A model generated the notes under the pieces. That model saw only the letters and a program-made list of their open reading frames with translations. It made no database searches and was not told where the DNA came from. 16,868 bases of DNA, from the NCBI GenBank assembly GCA_004151065.3, contig NWUY0300018126.1, positions 45,424 through 62,291 on the forward strand, written 5' to 3'. Positions within the stretch are counted from its first letter, which is position 1. The number at the start of each line of letters is the position of its first letter. A program made the translations under genes and the position numbers. Below, piece by piece: positions 1 through 9,240 of the stretch. This stretch comes from Larix sibirica. Taxonomy: Eukaryota; Streptophyta; Pinopsida; Pinales; Pinaceae.

Positions 1-830
1 ATAAGCCCCTTTCTTCTCAAATGAGATTACAATATATAGGCCAAGGCTAGGTGACCCTTGGCCTTCCATATTCCTTTGAGACTTCTGGAATTCCTTGAAT
101 AATTTAATTACAAAAATGTTTTGATTCACCCAAGTATTCATTTAGATGGACTAGGAGCTTCGATGGAAGAAGTCTTTTTTGACGTTGAGTCATTGCTTTA
201 ATCCACCAAGGGATTTATATCAAGTTTACATGAGAGTGGTAGAGAGGCATCCATTATAGACTTGAGTGCAACAATGCCATCTATGTCTGGATGTTAGAAC
301 CTGAACCCAGAATGGGCTCCATCAGATCTGCACTAAGAGCACGAGAGCATTTCCAAATTTCCAATAACTCCTCTTGGGAGCGGAAAATGACAAGAGAGGA
401 CATTAGATCATGTTCCTTAAAAGAACTAAAGCCCAAAAGTTCCTCTTCCAGATCCATAATTGAAGGAGAGGGACAAGGAAATACCAAAGAAAAAATCAAC
501 CAAAAACCCTAGGGTAAAACTTCCACTGTGGGATTTGACCTTTTACACACCAAATCTTGGGCCCTTACTGCGGAGCTCCATCCTCCCTACATTGTAATTA
601 TTTACATATGGATGATTTACATTTATTACAATGAACATAGGTGTAAACAATTAGTATGTTTGTTTAAATGATACAATAAATTAATGCAATGATTATATTC
701 AACAAGATAAATTAAATATAAAAATCAATTTATTATTATATAAAAATGTTTGATTTTTTTATAAGTAATTGAAATTTTATTAAAAATAAATAAGAAGTTG
801 CATTTGCATATTGACGACACAAGGAAATTC
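1..830. other. Intergenic DNA without recognised gene
   Basis: Short open frames occur around 281-512 on both strands but show no recognisable protein family. The first 60 bases include a perfect hairpin (39-63) just after an ATATATAGG stretch, which recalls the inside of an LTR, but no LTR ends are seen. From about 590 onward the DNA is very AT-rich. Confidence 0.5.
39..63. repeat. Perfect 8-bp inverted repeat, 9-nt loop
   Basis: Arms GGCCAAGG (39-46) and CCTTGGCC (56-63) are exact complements and lie right after ATATATA. Such a TATA-hairpin layout can occur inside plant LTRs, but no LTR boundary is in view. Confidence 0.8.
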
Positions 831-1260
831 AACACGAAAACATATCATATGGTGCATTATATTCATATTTACACACATTGGTGTGTTTAAATTATTGTTA
901 TGTAGCATTGTGATTTACATGCATTAATGCATTGGTGCTTATAAATGTAACACATGTATTTGTGCTCCAAACTACAATATAACAAGGTCGTTCCTTTCAA
1001 CAATACCATTGTTGTTGTTGTTATACTTACAATTACCAGGACTTCACAATGCACACTTATATTTATGCATAGGTGCTAATTAATTGGTAATACACATTGG
1101 TGTTGATCAATTGGTTATATGCACTAGTGCTTTCAAAATATCTAATTTATGCATTTTTGCTTTCAAAATATATAATAAACCTCTATGTTTTAAAATTATA
1201 TAATAAACATCTATGTATTACATGTGCATTGATGCAACTTACTATTTAAAATGCACTTAA
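830..1260. repeat. Cluster of short interrupted palindromes (GCAY..RTGC type)
   Basis: Several short palindromes recur here: 871-886 (arms ACACAC/GTGTGT), 919-932 (perfect, ATGCATTAATGCAT), 1121-1130 (perfect, GCACTAGTGC), 1151-1160 (arms GCA/TGC) and 1226-1235 (arms GCAT/ATGC). Positions 1121 and 1151 also begin a 30-bp direct repeat that shares the tail TGCTTTCAAAATAT. The theme is a decayed short-unit repeat array of unknown origin. Confidence 0.45.
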
Positions 1261-1424
1261 AAAAACCTATGACTTTCCAAAATTTTTAGTTATAGAGAAC
1301 ATTCATTAATACCTCCACTAAAATCTCTGTTGCCAAGTGCAAAGGTTTTACTGAAGGTTTTTTGATAATTTTACTCAATCTTGTTACACTAAAAACTTTT
1401 GTTAAGTGATGTTTTCCTTGTCGT

Positions 1425-1868
1425 GCCATATTTGTTGATGTAAAACCTTTAAAAAAATCCACCATCAACTTGCAAAATAGAGGCAAAACCCTCAAAGAAA
1501 CAAATAAAATAAGCAAAACCCTCAAAGCAACAAATAAAAGAAGCAAAATGAGTTGAGGAATCAGGAACAATGGTGAGAAATGGAAAGAAAACAAAAACAA
1601 AATCAATAATGAAGAGAGAAAAAGGGTTACCTTGTTGCCATATTTGTTGATGTAAAACCTTAAAAAAAATCCACCATCAACTTGCAAAATAGAGGCAAAA
1701 CCCTCAAAGAAACAAATAAAATAAGCAAAACCCTCAAAGCAACAAATAAAAGAAGCAAAACGAGTTGAGGAATCAGGAACAATGGTGAGAAATGGAAAGA
1801 AAACAAAAATAAAATCAATAATGAAGAGAAATTGAATAATGAAGAGAGAAAAAGGGTTACCTTGTTGC
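1425..1868. repeat. Nested tandem duplication, 212-bp period
   Basis: Copy 1 spans 1425-1636 and copy 2 spans 1637-1868. They are nearly identical apart from a few substitutions and an extra stretch of about 20 bp in copy 2 that itself duplicates the AATAATGAAGAGA motif. Inside each copy is a second tandem repeat of 30-bp period (units starting GCAAAACCCTCAAAG at 1483 and 1513 in copy 1). The - strand is open across both copies, but in different frames because 212 is not a multiple of 3. Confidence 0.9.
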
Positions 1869-1999
1869 AATACTTTGTCTTTCCTTGCATTCATGACTAT
1901 TTGTAATTCATCCTCTTGCATTGCTACCTTCTCTTCCTTTTCTTTCATATGAAATGTAAAAATGAACCAAACCAAAGAGGATCACACGCGTTTCCATAC

Positions 2000-2350
2000 C
2001 CAAGGGGAGTGTATTAGTGTCCTCGAGCTCATGGGGAGCACTGGTACTCCCCAATAGATTTGGATCATTGATTTTTTTTCGGGTTATTGCTACTTTGGTG
2101 CGCATGGATCATGGAGTATGTGCTCCCATACCAACGTGGAGCATTGGTGTACTTGGATCAAGGTGGAGCACTTATATATTTTTGGATTAATGGTATTTCA
2201 ATGTACACCGATTTAGGAGTATCAATACACCTAGACCTAGTATGCCTAGATGAAATTGGAGCACCAATGTCCTTTTAACATGTTGTTGCTCCAATGTATA
2301 GGTGGTCATGGAGTAGGTTTCATGCTCTTTTATGAAACACACCTATACAC
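2000..2350. repeat. Second palindrome-rich block with recurring GGAGCA(C/T)T motif
   Basis: The motif GGAGCACT/GGAGCATTGG recurs (about 2035, 2142, 2166 and 2258), often near TTGGATCA. 2033-2052 is a near-palindrome with arms GGGGAG/CTCCCC. The style matches the 830-1260 block on the other side of the 212-bp duplication, so both may be parts of one decayed array. No protein family is recognised. Confidence 0.35.
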
Positions 2351-2556
2351 CTATACCAAATTAGTGCATTGCAACCAAATTTTTAAAACAACCTTTACCT
2401 ACTACTTTGTAAACAAAAAACTTTAAAAATAACTTTTATTAAAATATTACGATGAACACTGATATTTTCTTAAAAGCTGGACTCTTCTTATCCTCTACTT
2501 TATAATTTGAAAGAGTTTTTATAGAGTTTTTATCATTAGTGTATATACCCAAGAAG

Positions 2557-2643
2557 GTGATGCCCACTTAAGACCTTGTTACAAAAAATGTTCTTTTAAA
2601 TAAGTGATGCCCCTTAAGACCGGGTTACAAAAATGTTCTTTAA
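2557..2643. repeat. Two-copy tandem duplication, 47-bp period
   Basis: Units starting GTGATGCCC at 2557 and 2604 share the following TTAAGACC..GTTACAAAAA..TGTTCTTT with small differences. Confidence 0.85.
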
Positions 2644-2763
2644 GTCTAACCTTGAAATTGCCTCCTTGTTTGAAAGTTGGGTAGATGGTTTCAACCCTAG
2701 GTTATAACATTATGGATGCCATATTCTCAAACCCACTATCTAAAACCCTAACGTATAAATATG

Positions 2764-2847
2764 TTCCAAATTAATATTACCTTTATAGTAATAAAGGTTG
2801 TTTTATTCCAAATTAATATTACCATTATTATAATAAAAGTTGTTTTC
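2764..2847. repeat. Two-copy tandem duplication, 42-bp period
   Basis: Units begin TTCCAAATTAATATTACC at 2764 and 2806 and end in GTTGTTTT. The first copy contains a small hairpin with arms CCTTTAT/ATAAAGG. Confidence 0.88.
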
Positions 2848-2987
2848 AAGTATTTAATTTATTTAGTTATTGGATATGATTACTTTCATTTAATCAACTT
2901 TACCCTATGAAACTTTAGAAATAAATTAAATACCAAAACAAAAAACTAATTACAACCACTTTCTATGCTTTGTTTAAGCGTGCTTGC

Positions 2988-2996
2988 TTATAAAGG
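2988..2996 (+). promoter_or_regulatory. Candidate TATA box of the kinesin gene
   Basis: The sequence TTATAAAGG lies 270 bp before the chosen ATG. It is followed by a stretch that could be a leader of about 245 nt. This is a motif match only; AT-rich surroundings make chance TATA motifs common. Confidence 0.35.
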
Positions 2997-3054
2997 AACC
3001 CACATTTATTTCGATCTTAATTGCCATTTTTAACATAATTAAAAAACATCTGGA

Positions 3055-3124
3055 CCGTTCAATGCACATGCGATCGGACAACTGAGGTTGATTGGAAATT
3101 CAAATTTCGAAAAACTTCAAACGG
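3055..3124. promoter_or_regulatory. Two inverted AACGG cores resembling M-phase (MSA) elements
   Basis: CCGTT at 3055-3059 (AACGG on the - strand) and AACGG at 3120-3124 (+) lie 142-211 bp before the ATG. MSA elements, bound by three-repeat MYB factors, carry an AACGG core and drive G2/M expression of many plant mitotic kinesins. The flanks match the full consensus only partly, so the call is weak. Confidence 0.3.
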
Positions 3125-3215
3125 CTCGATGGACCAAGAAAAAAAAAACATACGGATATGTGTACGAGGGCCATTTTATCAGAGTATTATTACCAATATT
3201 CAGAGCTGTTGGTGA
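3062..3215 (+). promoter_or_regulatory. Two short upstream ORFs in the probable 5' leader
   Basis: An ATG at 3062 opens a 7-codon ORF ending at TGA 3083-3085. Another at 3129 opens a 28-codon ORF ending at TGA 3213-3215. Both close before the chosen start at 3266. If transcription starts near the TATA motif, both would be in the mRNA and could lower translation. Transcript extent is not known. Confidence 0.4.
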
Positions 3216-3265
3216 ACAATAAATATTTGTGCTGTGCAGTGGACTGGCAATTTACCATCCAAAAA

Positions 3266-4509
3266 ATGGAGCTCATCACCCCTCCCACGCCAGAAGAAGA
3301 GAACGAAGAAATGAACAATCTGTTTGCACAGAAAGAAGAAGAAGAGGGGGAGGTTTTACAGCAGCCCATCATCAAAATTCATGACCCCTCTTGGGTTATG
3401 GATCTCCCACAACAGCCCTCTACAGATATCTCAGGGTCTTCAGATGGACACCCAGTTATTGAGACATACAACAATGACCAGGTATGGCTTAGATTTTTAT
3501 GGTCTTCTCTCATACTGATAAACTAGGGTACTGATATTTGAGATTGACAATAATAATAAATTGCAGATGTTAATCAAAGATCGGAAATGTGTAACGGAGC
3601 AACACGAAAGAAGGATCCAAGAGCTGACCAGAGACTGCGAGCAGGCGAAGAACGAATGCCATGAAGCCTGGATGTGCCTGCGAGATTCCACTCGCCAACT
3701 TGAAGAGCTCAGGAATGACCACCATTTCAAATCCTTACAGCTCAATTCTCTAGGTAAGTGCCTACGAAAAATAAGTTATAAACCTTGAAAGTGTCTGAAA
3801 CCCTAGGTTTATTTTGGTATTTGATTCGTAAATTTCTTTTGAATTAACCCTGCACAAACCCACTTTAACATGGGGACAGAAATTGGAATACTGAACCTCT
3901 GGCTGTCAGTGTACATCAAGCATTAACAATTCCTGCACCAATATGCCATGGGGAAATCCCGATTTTTTTTACTATGTTAAATGTCATCTTGAGGGGCTAA
4001 TGTTTGGTCTAAAACTATTGTGATTATAGAGGGTCGAATTGCTGAGTTCACAGAGCTTCAAGAAAAACATGAGAAGGATAAGAAGTTGTGGGTCTCCTTA
4101 ATGCAAGACTTGAATGCTAAAATCCAGGTAAAGCTGATGCCCTGTGTTTCCAGATCTGATGAATCATTTCTTCCTATGTTGCATGTTGGGTAGATAAGTA
4201 ATTGGCAGTGTTACCTTGTGCTTTAATTGGGTGCGACAGGCCTTGAAAGGTGATTATCACAAGCTTTCAGAAGAGGCACGTGCCAATTCCTTTCCTGATA
4301 TTAGTGAGATAACCTCTGCCATGCAGTCACTGAGTAAGTTTATCCCGAATTTTGAATAGCGTAATAACCTCTTGGATCAAGAAGCGTAGGTGATGATGCA
4401 TCTTCCCGGGTAATTTCTGCAGGTGTACAGTATGAGGATCTCAAGAAGAAGTACACTGAAGAGAGTAAAGAGCGAAAGCAGCTTTACAATGAATTGTTGG
4501 AGCTAAAAG
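3266..4509 (+). other. Kinesin N-terminal region: acidic head and stalk coiled coil (exons 1-5)
   Basis: Residues 1-227 precede the motor. Exon 1 (residues 1-72) is acidic, with Glu-rich runs such as EEENEEMN and EEEEGEV, and contains no recognisable domain. Exons 2-5 are rich in Glu, Lys, Leu and Gln with heptad-like spacing (for example [18 protein letters not shown]), as expected of the dimerising coiled coil that comes before a kinesin-14 motor. Exon joins are phase 0 (1/2), phase 1 (2/3), phase 0 (3/4) and phase 1 (4/5). Each restores a continuous Glu/Lys-rich reading frame, which supports the intron placement. No calponin-homology or malectin-like domain is seen here. Upstream exons beyond 3 kb cannot be excluded, but nothing resembling one is visible. 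Confidence 0.8.
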
Positions 4510-7500
4510 GCAGGTTTCCTTTCTCATCGTGGTACCGGTTACTGTGTTAGTGTTAAAAGCATTAGAATATTCTGTATTTGATTTCTTCTAATGGATCTTT
4601 CGTTGGAACTCTTCAGGAAACATCAGGGTTTTCTGTAGGTGTCGCCCATTGAGTGCAGAAGAAATTGCAGCAGGAGCTTCTTCCGTAGTGGAATTTGATA
4701 AATCTAAAGACAATGAGCTCACTATAAATATTAATGGCCCTTCGAAAAAGAACTTCAAATTTGATCGTGTTTTCACTCCAGAAGATAATCAGGGTATGCA
4801 TATAAAGCTTTTGCTCTTTTGAATAAGAATTATTTTAGGACTCTTAACAGAAGGCTAAATGTCAAGGGGCTATATTTTAATTTTCTTGAACTATATATGT
4901 GCTGGCCCTTGGCATACATGCAACTAATTATTTTTACTACTATGTAAATGCACAGAGGATGTCTTTTTGGATACTGCCCCAGTTGTTGTCTCTGTTTTAG
5001 ATGGGTACAATGTTTGTATCTTTGCATACGGGCAAACTGGAACTGGGAAAACATTTACTATGGAGGGTACCCCAGAAAACAGGGGAGTTAACTTTCGTAC
5101 ATTGGAGGAGCTTTTTCGAGTAGCTGAGGAAAGAAAGGGACAATACAATTATAATATCTCAGTGAGTGTATTGGAAGTTTACAACGAGCAAATTCGAGAT
5201 CTTCTTGCATCCCCAGCTCAGCATGGACAACATGCAAAGAAGTATCTTCTCTTGCCATTTGCACACTTACTTTTTAAAACATGGCATTACTGTATTTATA
5301 TCTAGTATTGCTGCAGTACAATTCGAAGTTTAAATGATCAGCCATAATGAACACACAAAACACTCCTGTAAAGTTTAGGCTGTTTCTCTAATACAGGGAC
5401 TTATTCAAAATGTTGATGGCTTTGATGTGGGAAGGTTGGATATAAAACAGGTGGCTGAAGGGGTTCAGCATGTGCCAGGACTTGTGGAAGCAAAAGTGGA
5501 GAACATGAATGAGGTTTGGGAGGTGTTGCAATCTGGAAGTGCTGCTAGAGCTGTTGGCTCCACGAATGCAAATGAACTTAGTAGTCGTTCACACTGGTTT
5601 GTATACATGCATCAAGCTTTGTTCAGCAAATATATAAGTTGCATTTTGCAAGATAACCTGATTTCTTTTTGTTGGAATGACAGATCTGGCATTAGATGCA
5701 CTGTACTTAGAGCATTGATGTCAGAGCTTTCTAATGCTTTTTGTGTCAACTTGTTGCAGTATACTAAGTGTGATGGTAACAGCAAAGAGCTTAATCAACG
5801 GGAACTTCACAATGAGTAAGCTGTGGCTGGTCGATCTTGCAGGCAGTGAGAGAATAGCAAAAACTGATGTTCATGGGGAGCGTCTAAAAGAAGCACAGTA
5901 TATCAATAAGTCCCTGTCTGCTCTTGGCGATGTCATAGCTGCCCTTACAACCAAAAGCAGTCATATACCATACAGGTTTGTTGTTCTGATAAAATATAAA
6001 GAACAAGACAGTTTTGCAATACTCTTTTCTGGTTCTCTCTTCCGCATTCTATTATTTGTTCTGTTGCCCTTTTTTTGGAAAGATAGAACTGATAGTGTTA
6101 GTTTGCTTGGTGACACTAGGAACTCTAAGCTTACGCATTTGCTGCAAGATTCATTGGGTAATTAATTGTCTTTAACCTTACCAAGTATACTTTTAAGTTG
6201 CTTTTCTGATTGCACAATGTCTATGAGTTCTGGCTTCTCTTGCTTTGTTGACTTCTTTGATTTTGACCAGATTGGTCAAAATCAAGTTGAAACTTTTAAC
6301 TGTATCTAGCTCAATTCAGTTGCCTCTGACACCAATATAATGCATATTGATTTTAACTAATTATGTCCACCCAGGAGGAGATTCAAAGACTGTAATGTTT
6401 GTACAAATTAGTCCCCATGAAAATGACGTGGGAGAAACATTGTGCTCACTGAACTTTGCCAGCAGAGTTAGAGGATTAGAGCTTGGTCCTACTCGGAGAC
6501 AGCAAGATGCTGGTGAAATTTTCAAGTATAAACAGATGGTATGCTTTTGTCACTTTATTCCACTACTAGGGTGTCAGTGCTATTAGAAACTAAACATTTC
6601 CTTTAGTATATCTTTTTCTTTCTTTCTATACACTAAGTGTTGAAATGTACACAGCTTGAGAGGATTAGACAGGATGGAAAAGAGGCAAAGAAGATGGAAG
6701 AGAGCTTACAAAATATGGAGATCAAATTTAAGGGAAGGGAACAGATGTGCAGAAATCTTCAAGAGAAGGTGCAGACGGCTTGTGTTTTGCTTTCTCTAGT
6801 TTGTAAAACTCGTGATATTCAACATGCAGTATGCTAAAAATGTTCAAAATACTGAAAAATGGCTTTTACAGATTAAAGAACTGGAAGCTCAACTGGCAAA
6901 GGAGAGGAAGGCTCGAGCTCTATGTGAGACCAAGCTGAGAGAGCATCAGCGCCAGTCAGAAAAGTTGCCTGAGAAGAAGGCTCCACTATTTCGCCAGTCC
7001 AATAGTTCAAAGATTGTTAGAGGAAGAACACCTTTGAGTAAGGATCTTACTAATCTGCCAAAACAAGGGTTAACTTTGGAGCGCAATACAAAGCAACAAG
7101 AACGTAAATCATTTATGAAGATGGACATGATTGAATCTTTTGCAAGTGGTACTCCTTTAAATAAAGAAATTGAAGGTAAATCAACTGTCATTGAAAGAAA
7201 GAAAGGGCGGTTTTCCATCTGTGCACTACCCCCTAGGTCTTCTGTTCTTCCCGCTGCAAGAAGAATATCAATGATTCCTGCACCACCATTAAGGAATCCC
7301 ATATTCAAAACTGAAGCAGCAGTTGATCATTCTAGCCGAAATGACAGAACAACTCGAAGAACTTCAATGAGTACTTTGTCTCGGAGAAATTCTTCTATTC
7401 CTATTCCGAGAAGAACTTCCATGGCTGTCCTACCAATGAGAAGGAATGATGTGTCAACATTTGAACTCCAGCTTCCTGCTCACCAATTCGCCTTATCACC

Positions 7501-7957
7501 AGCTGAGGAGAAATGTAGAAAAAATAACATTCCATATCATGACTCTGGTCTCCCCCATACCTCGACTCCTGTTAGTCTGAGAGGGGTAAAACTTTCACAT
7601 GCACTAGATAGATTTCGTGGTACTATTCACAGTAAGGTTCGTCTCAACTCTCCTTTGCTCAAAACATCCAATGTCCTTCAAGAAAGTAACCAGAAGCAAG
7701 AAAAACACACACCTGATACTGATGACAACTTCACAGTTGCTTCTTCTTTGTCATTGGATCTGAAGCCGCAAGCAAATGAGATTAGCCGTCTCAGGCGTTT
7801 GAGCACTATGAGAACATGGGGAGGTCATTCAGCTGCAGGGGCTCGTGCTCAAAGGGTTTTGTGTGGGAATAAGACAAGTTCGAGGTCTATTATGGAAGAC
7901 GGGGAAAATGAAACAAGGAGTGGGCGACTAGACAGTGGAGATATTTCATCCAACTGA
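3266..7957 (+). CDS. KIN14: Kinesin-14 family microtubule motor protein, 13 coding exons
   Basis: This gene encodes a kinesin-14, a class of ATP-driven, typically minus-end-directed microtubule motors. Coding exons, placed by frame, splice signals and motor conservation, are 3266-3481, 3567-3753, 4030-4127, 4240-4333, 4423-4509, 4617-4793, 4956-5241, 5435-5596, 5760-5975, 6120-6157, 6375-6538, 6655-6768 and 6872-7957. They sum to 2925 nt, or 974 residues plus stop, with no internal stop. The kinesin-14 neck-motor junction ([15 protein letters not shown]) sits at about residues 225-239. The P-loop GQTGTGKT is at 312-319, switch I SSRSH at 431-435 and switch II DLAGSE at 461-466. The ATG at 3266 was chosen for its strong context (A at -3, G at +4); an in-frame ATG at 3158 would add 36 residues. 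By recollection, the motor is closest to the plant KIN-14Q/R/S group. The family call is secure; the exact subclass, intron 5 and intron 7 are less so. Confidence 0.95.
4617..6538 (+). other. Kinesin motor domain (exons 6-11)
   Basis: Residues about 228-556 form a full-length motor of about 330 residues. The conserved blocks appear in order: [44 protein letters not shown] with [12 protein letters not shown] following, [90 protein letters not shown] and [17 protein letters not shown]-binding and switch residues are intact, so the motor is predicted to be active. The Cys of SRSHC is split across the exon 8/9 junction, and the HIPYR/NSKLT block across the exon 9/10 junction. Exon 10 is only 38 nt. 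The domain sits internally, with about 400 residues after it. Confidence 0.95.
6655..7957 (+). other. Kinesin C-terminal coil and basic Ser/Pro/Arg-rich tail (exons 12-13)
   Basis: Exon 12 and the start of exon 13 (residues about 576-645) continue as charged coiled coil ([36 protein letters not shown]). From about residue 650 to 974 the tail is low-complexity, basic and rich in Ser, Thr, Pro and Arg, with no recognised fold. It holds five R-R-x-S motifs (residues 743, 775, 784, 793 and 921 at the first Arg) and a destruction-box-like stretch near residue 665. The tail is encoded by one large exon of 1086 nt, unlike the finely split motor. Basic tails of kinesins often bind microtubules or carry mitotic phosphorylation sites; that role is inferred here. 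Confidence 0.8.
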
Positions 7958-8258
7958 TGAAACTGAAAGTAATCCTAGTTACAAGAAGCTACATAACTTC
8001 TATCCTAGACCTATTTGTCAAATATTTGAGTATGCAAGGTCTTCTCCCAGTTGACAGGGGAAAACGAAGGAAATCTGGCCTGAAAGGAAACATGCAAATG
8101 GTGCCTTTTATAGGTTCATTTTTATTGTAATTTAGGATAGTTTCTTGTATTTCCTTTCAATGTACCAAAGCTATTCTGTATTATAATTATAATGATGTCT
8201 GTAAAACACAACTTTATCATGCCTTCCCTCTAATTTTATTGGCATCCTGGGCAATAAA
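7958..8258 (+). terminator. Kinesin 3' untranslated region with polyadenylation signals
   Basis: After the TGA at 7955-7957 the sequence becomes T/A-rich. It contains a TTGTAATTTA far-upstream-like stretch near 8125 and a canonical AATAAA at 8253-8258. The cleavage site cannot be fixed from sequence, and an earlier site near 8190-8210 is also plausible. Confidence 0.5.
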
Positions 8259-8259
8259 G

Positions 8260-9240
8260 AGCTGTGTGATTTTCAATCTTACTCCAAGCTTCTATAACTC
8301 ATAAAACATAGATAGTTTATAGCAAAGTAGGAATTTGCATAGAGAGAAGTTGGTGCTCGTCACCATATCTTCTAATTCATTTATTTGTTACTTTGCACAA
8401 CATTTTGGTGAAGTGAATGCATTAGAGACATCCTTTACCAACTTTGTCTATGTTTTCTGCTCTTATTCCCTTGTTTTAAGGTAGCTAACAAGTTCCATAG
8501 AGGAAATTGTTAGTGTTTCCTTAAGTTGCAAGAAATACTCCTCTCCACTAAAAGATGCCGGTGAAAATTAAATTTCCTTTAATTTCTTTTGTATTTTCTT
8601 CATATTCATTGCAATATCAAACTTTTGAACTTCATGGGGGTACACCTCTTAATTCTAAAAGATGCTTCCGTGATAATCATCTCTTACAGATTTTTTGGTG
8701 ATATAGGAACTTCTCGGGTTCCAGTTTGAAGACAAGAAACTTGCATTTCACTTAAATAAATGATCAATTCCTGTGCTTTAAGAGTAAGGCATTAGCTTAT
8801 TAGCTTTACAAACGTTAATAATGATTTGGGTGTCCAAACTGTTGGCTTTGATATGGGAATCTCCACAGTAATAAGTTAACATGGGTCAATCCATCAAACT
8901 TGACTCCTTGTCTTTTCCTTTTTGCTGGAAATGGGGTTCAGTTTTCTTTAATTTTGTCTCCAGTAAAGGTAGATAAATTGCTCCCAATGTAAAAAAAGGT
9001 CTTAATCATAAAGCCTACTGTCAAAAAGATCCGTGGCAAATTGAGATCCTACAATCTAGAGGCACATTAATTACCATCTCAATGTGCATTTAAAACACTA
9101 AATCTCATTCCCCAACGTAAGCAGGAACTGAATAATTACAATTGGCCTGGATTGACAGAACAAGAGTAATCAGGTGGTAAGGGTTATGAAACTAATTTAT
9201 TACAAGCAATCAATACTACCTAGCTGGGACCTCATTCTGG
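8260..9240. other. Intergenic DNA, nothing recognised
   Basis: Both strands are broken by stops in all frames over useful lengths. No RNA gene, repeat or mobile element is visible. Confidence 0.5.

Larger units (their letters stand above)
2350..2988. other. AT-rich upstream intergenic DNA of the kinesin gene
   Basis: No gene is seen. The stretch contains the two short tandem duplications listed separately, and may include distal promoter sequence of the kinesin gene. Confidence 0.4.

Noticed and set aside
281-512. Overlapping short open frames on both strands
   Set aside because: No recognisable family, no splice or promoter context, and mutually overlapping.
1286-1975. Long - strand open frame with very hydrophobic residues
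   Set aside because: Its length comes from the 212-bp tandem duplication read in two frames. The composition reflects a T-rich strand, no family is recognised, and the first codon is TTG rather than ATG.
3092-3265. N-terminal extension of kinesin exon 1 back to 3092
   Set aside because: The first codon of that frame is TTG. The first in-frame ATG is at 3158 with weak context, and 3266 has a better context and a typical start.
6946-7308. - strand open frame opposite kinesin exon 13
   Set aside because: Antisense shadow of a well-supported coding exon; no motifs.
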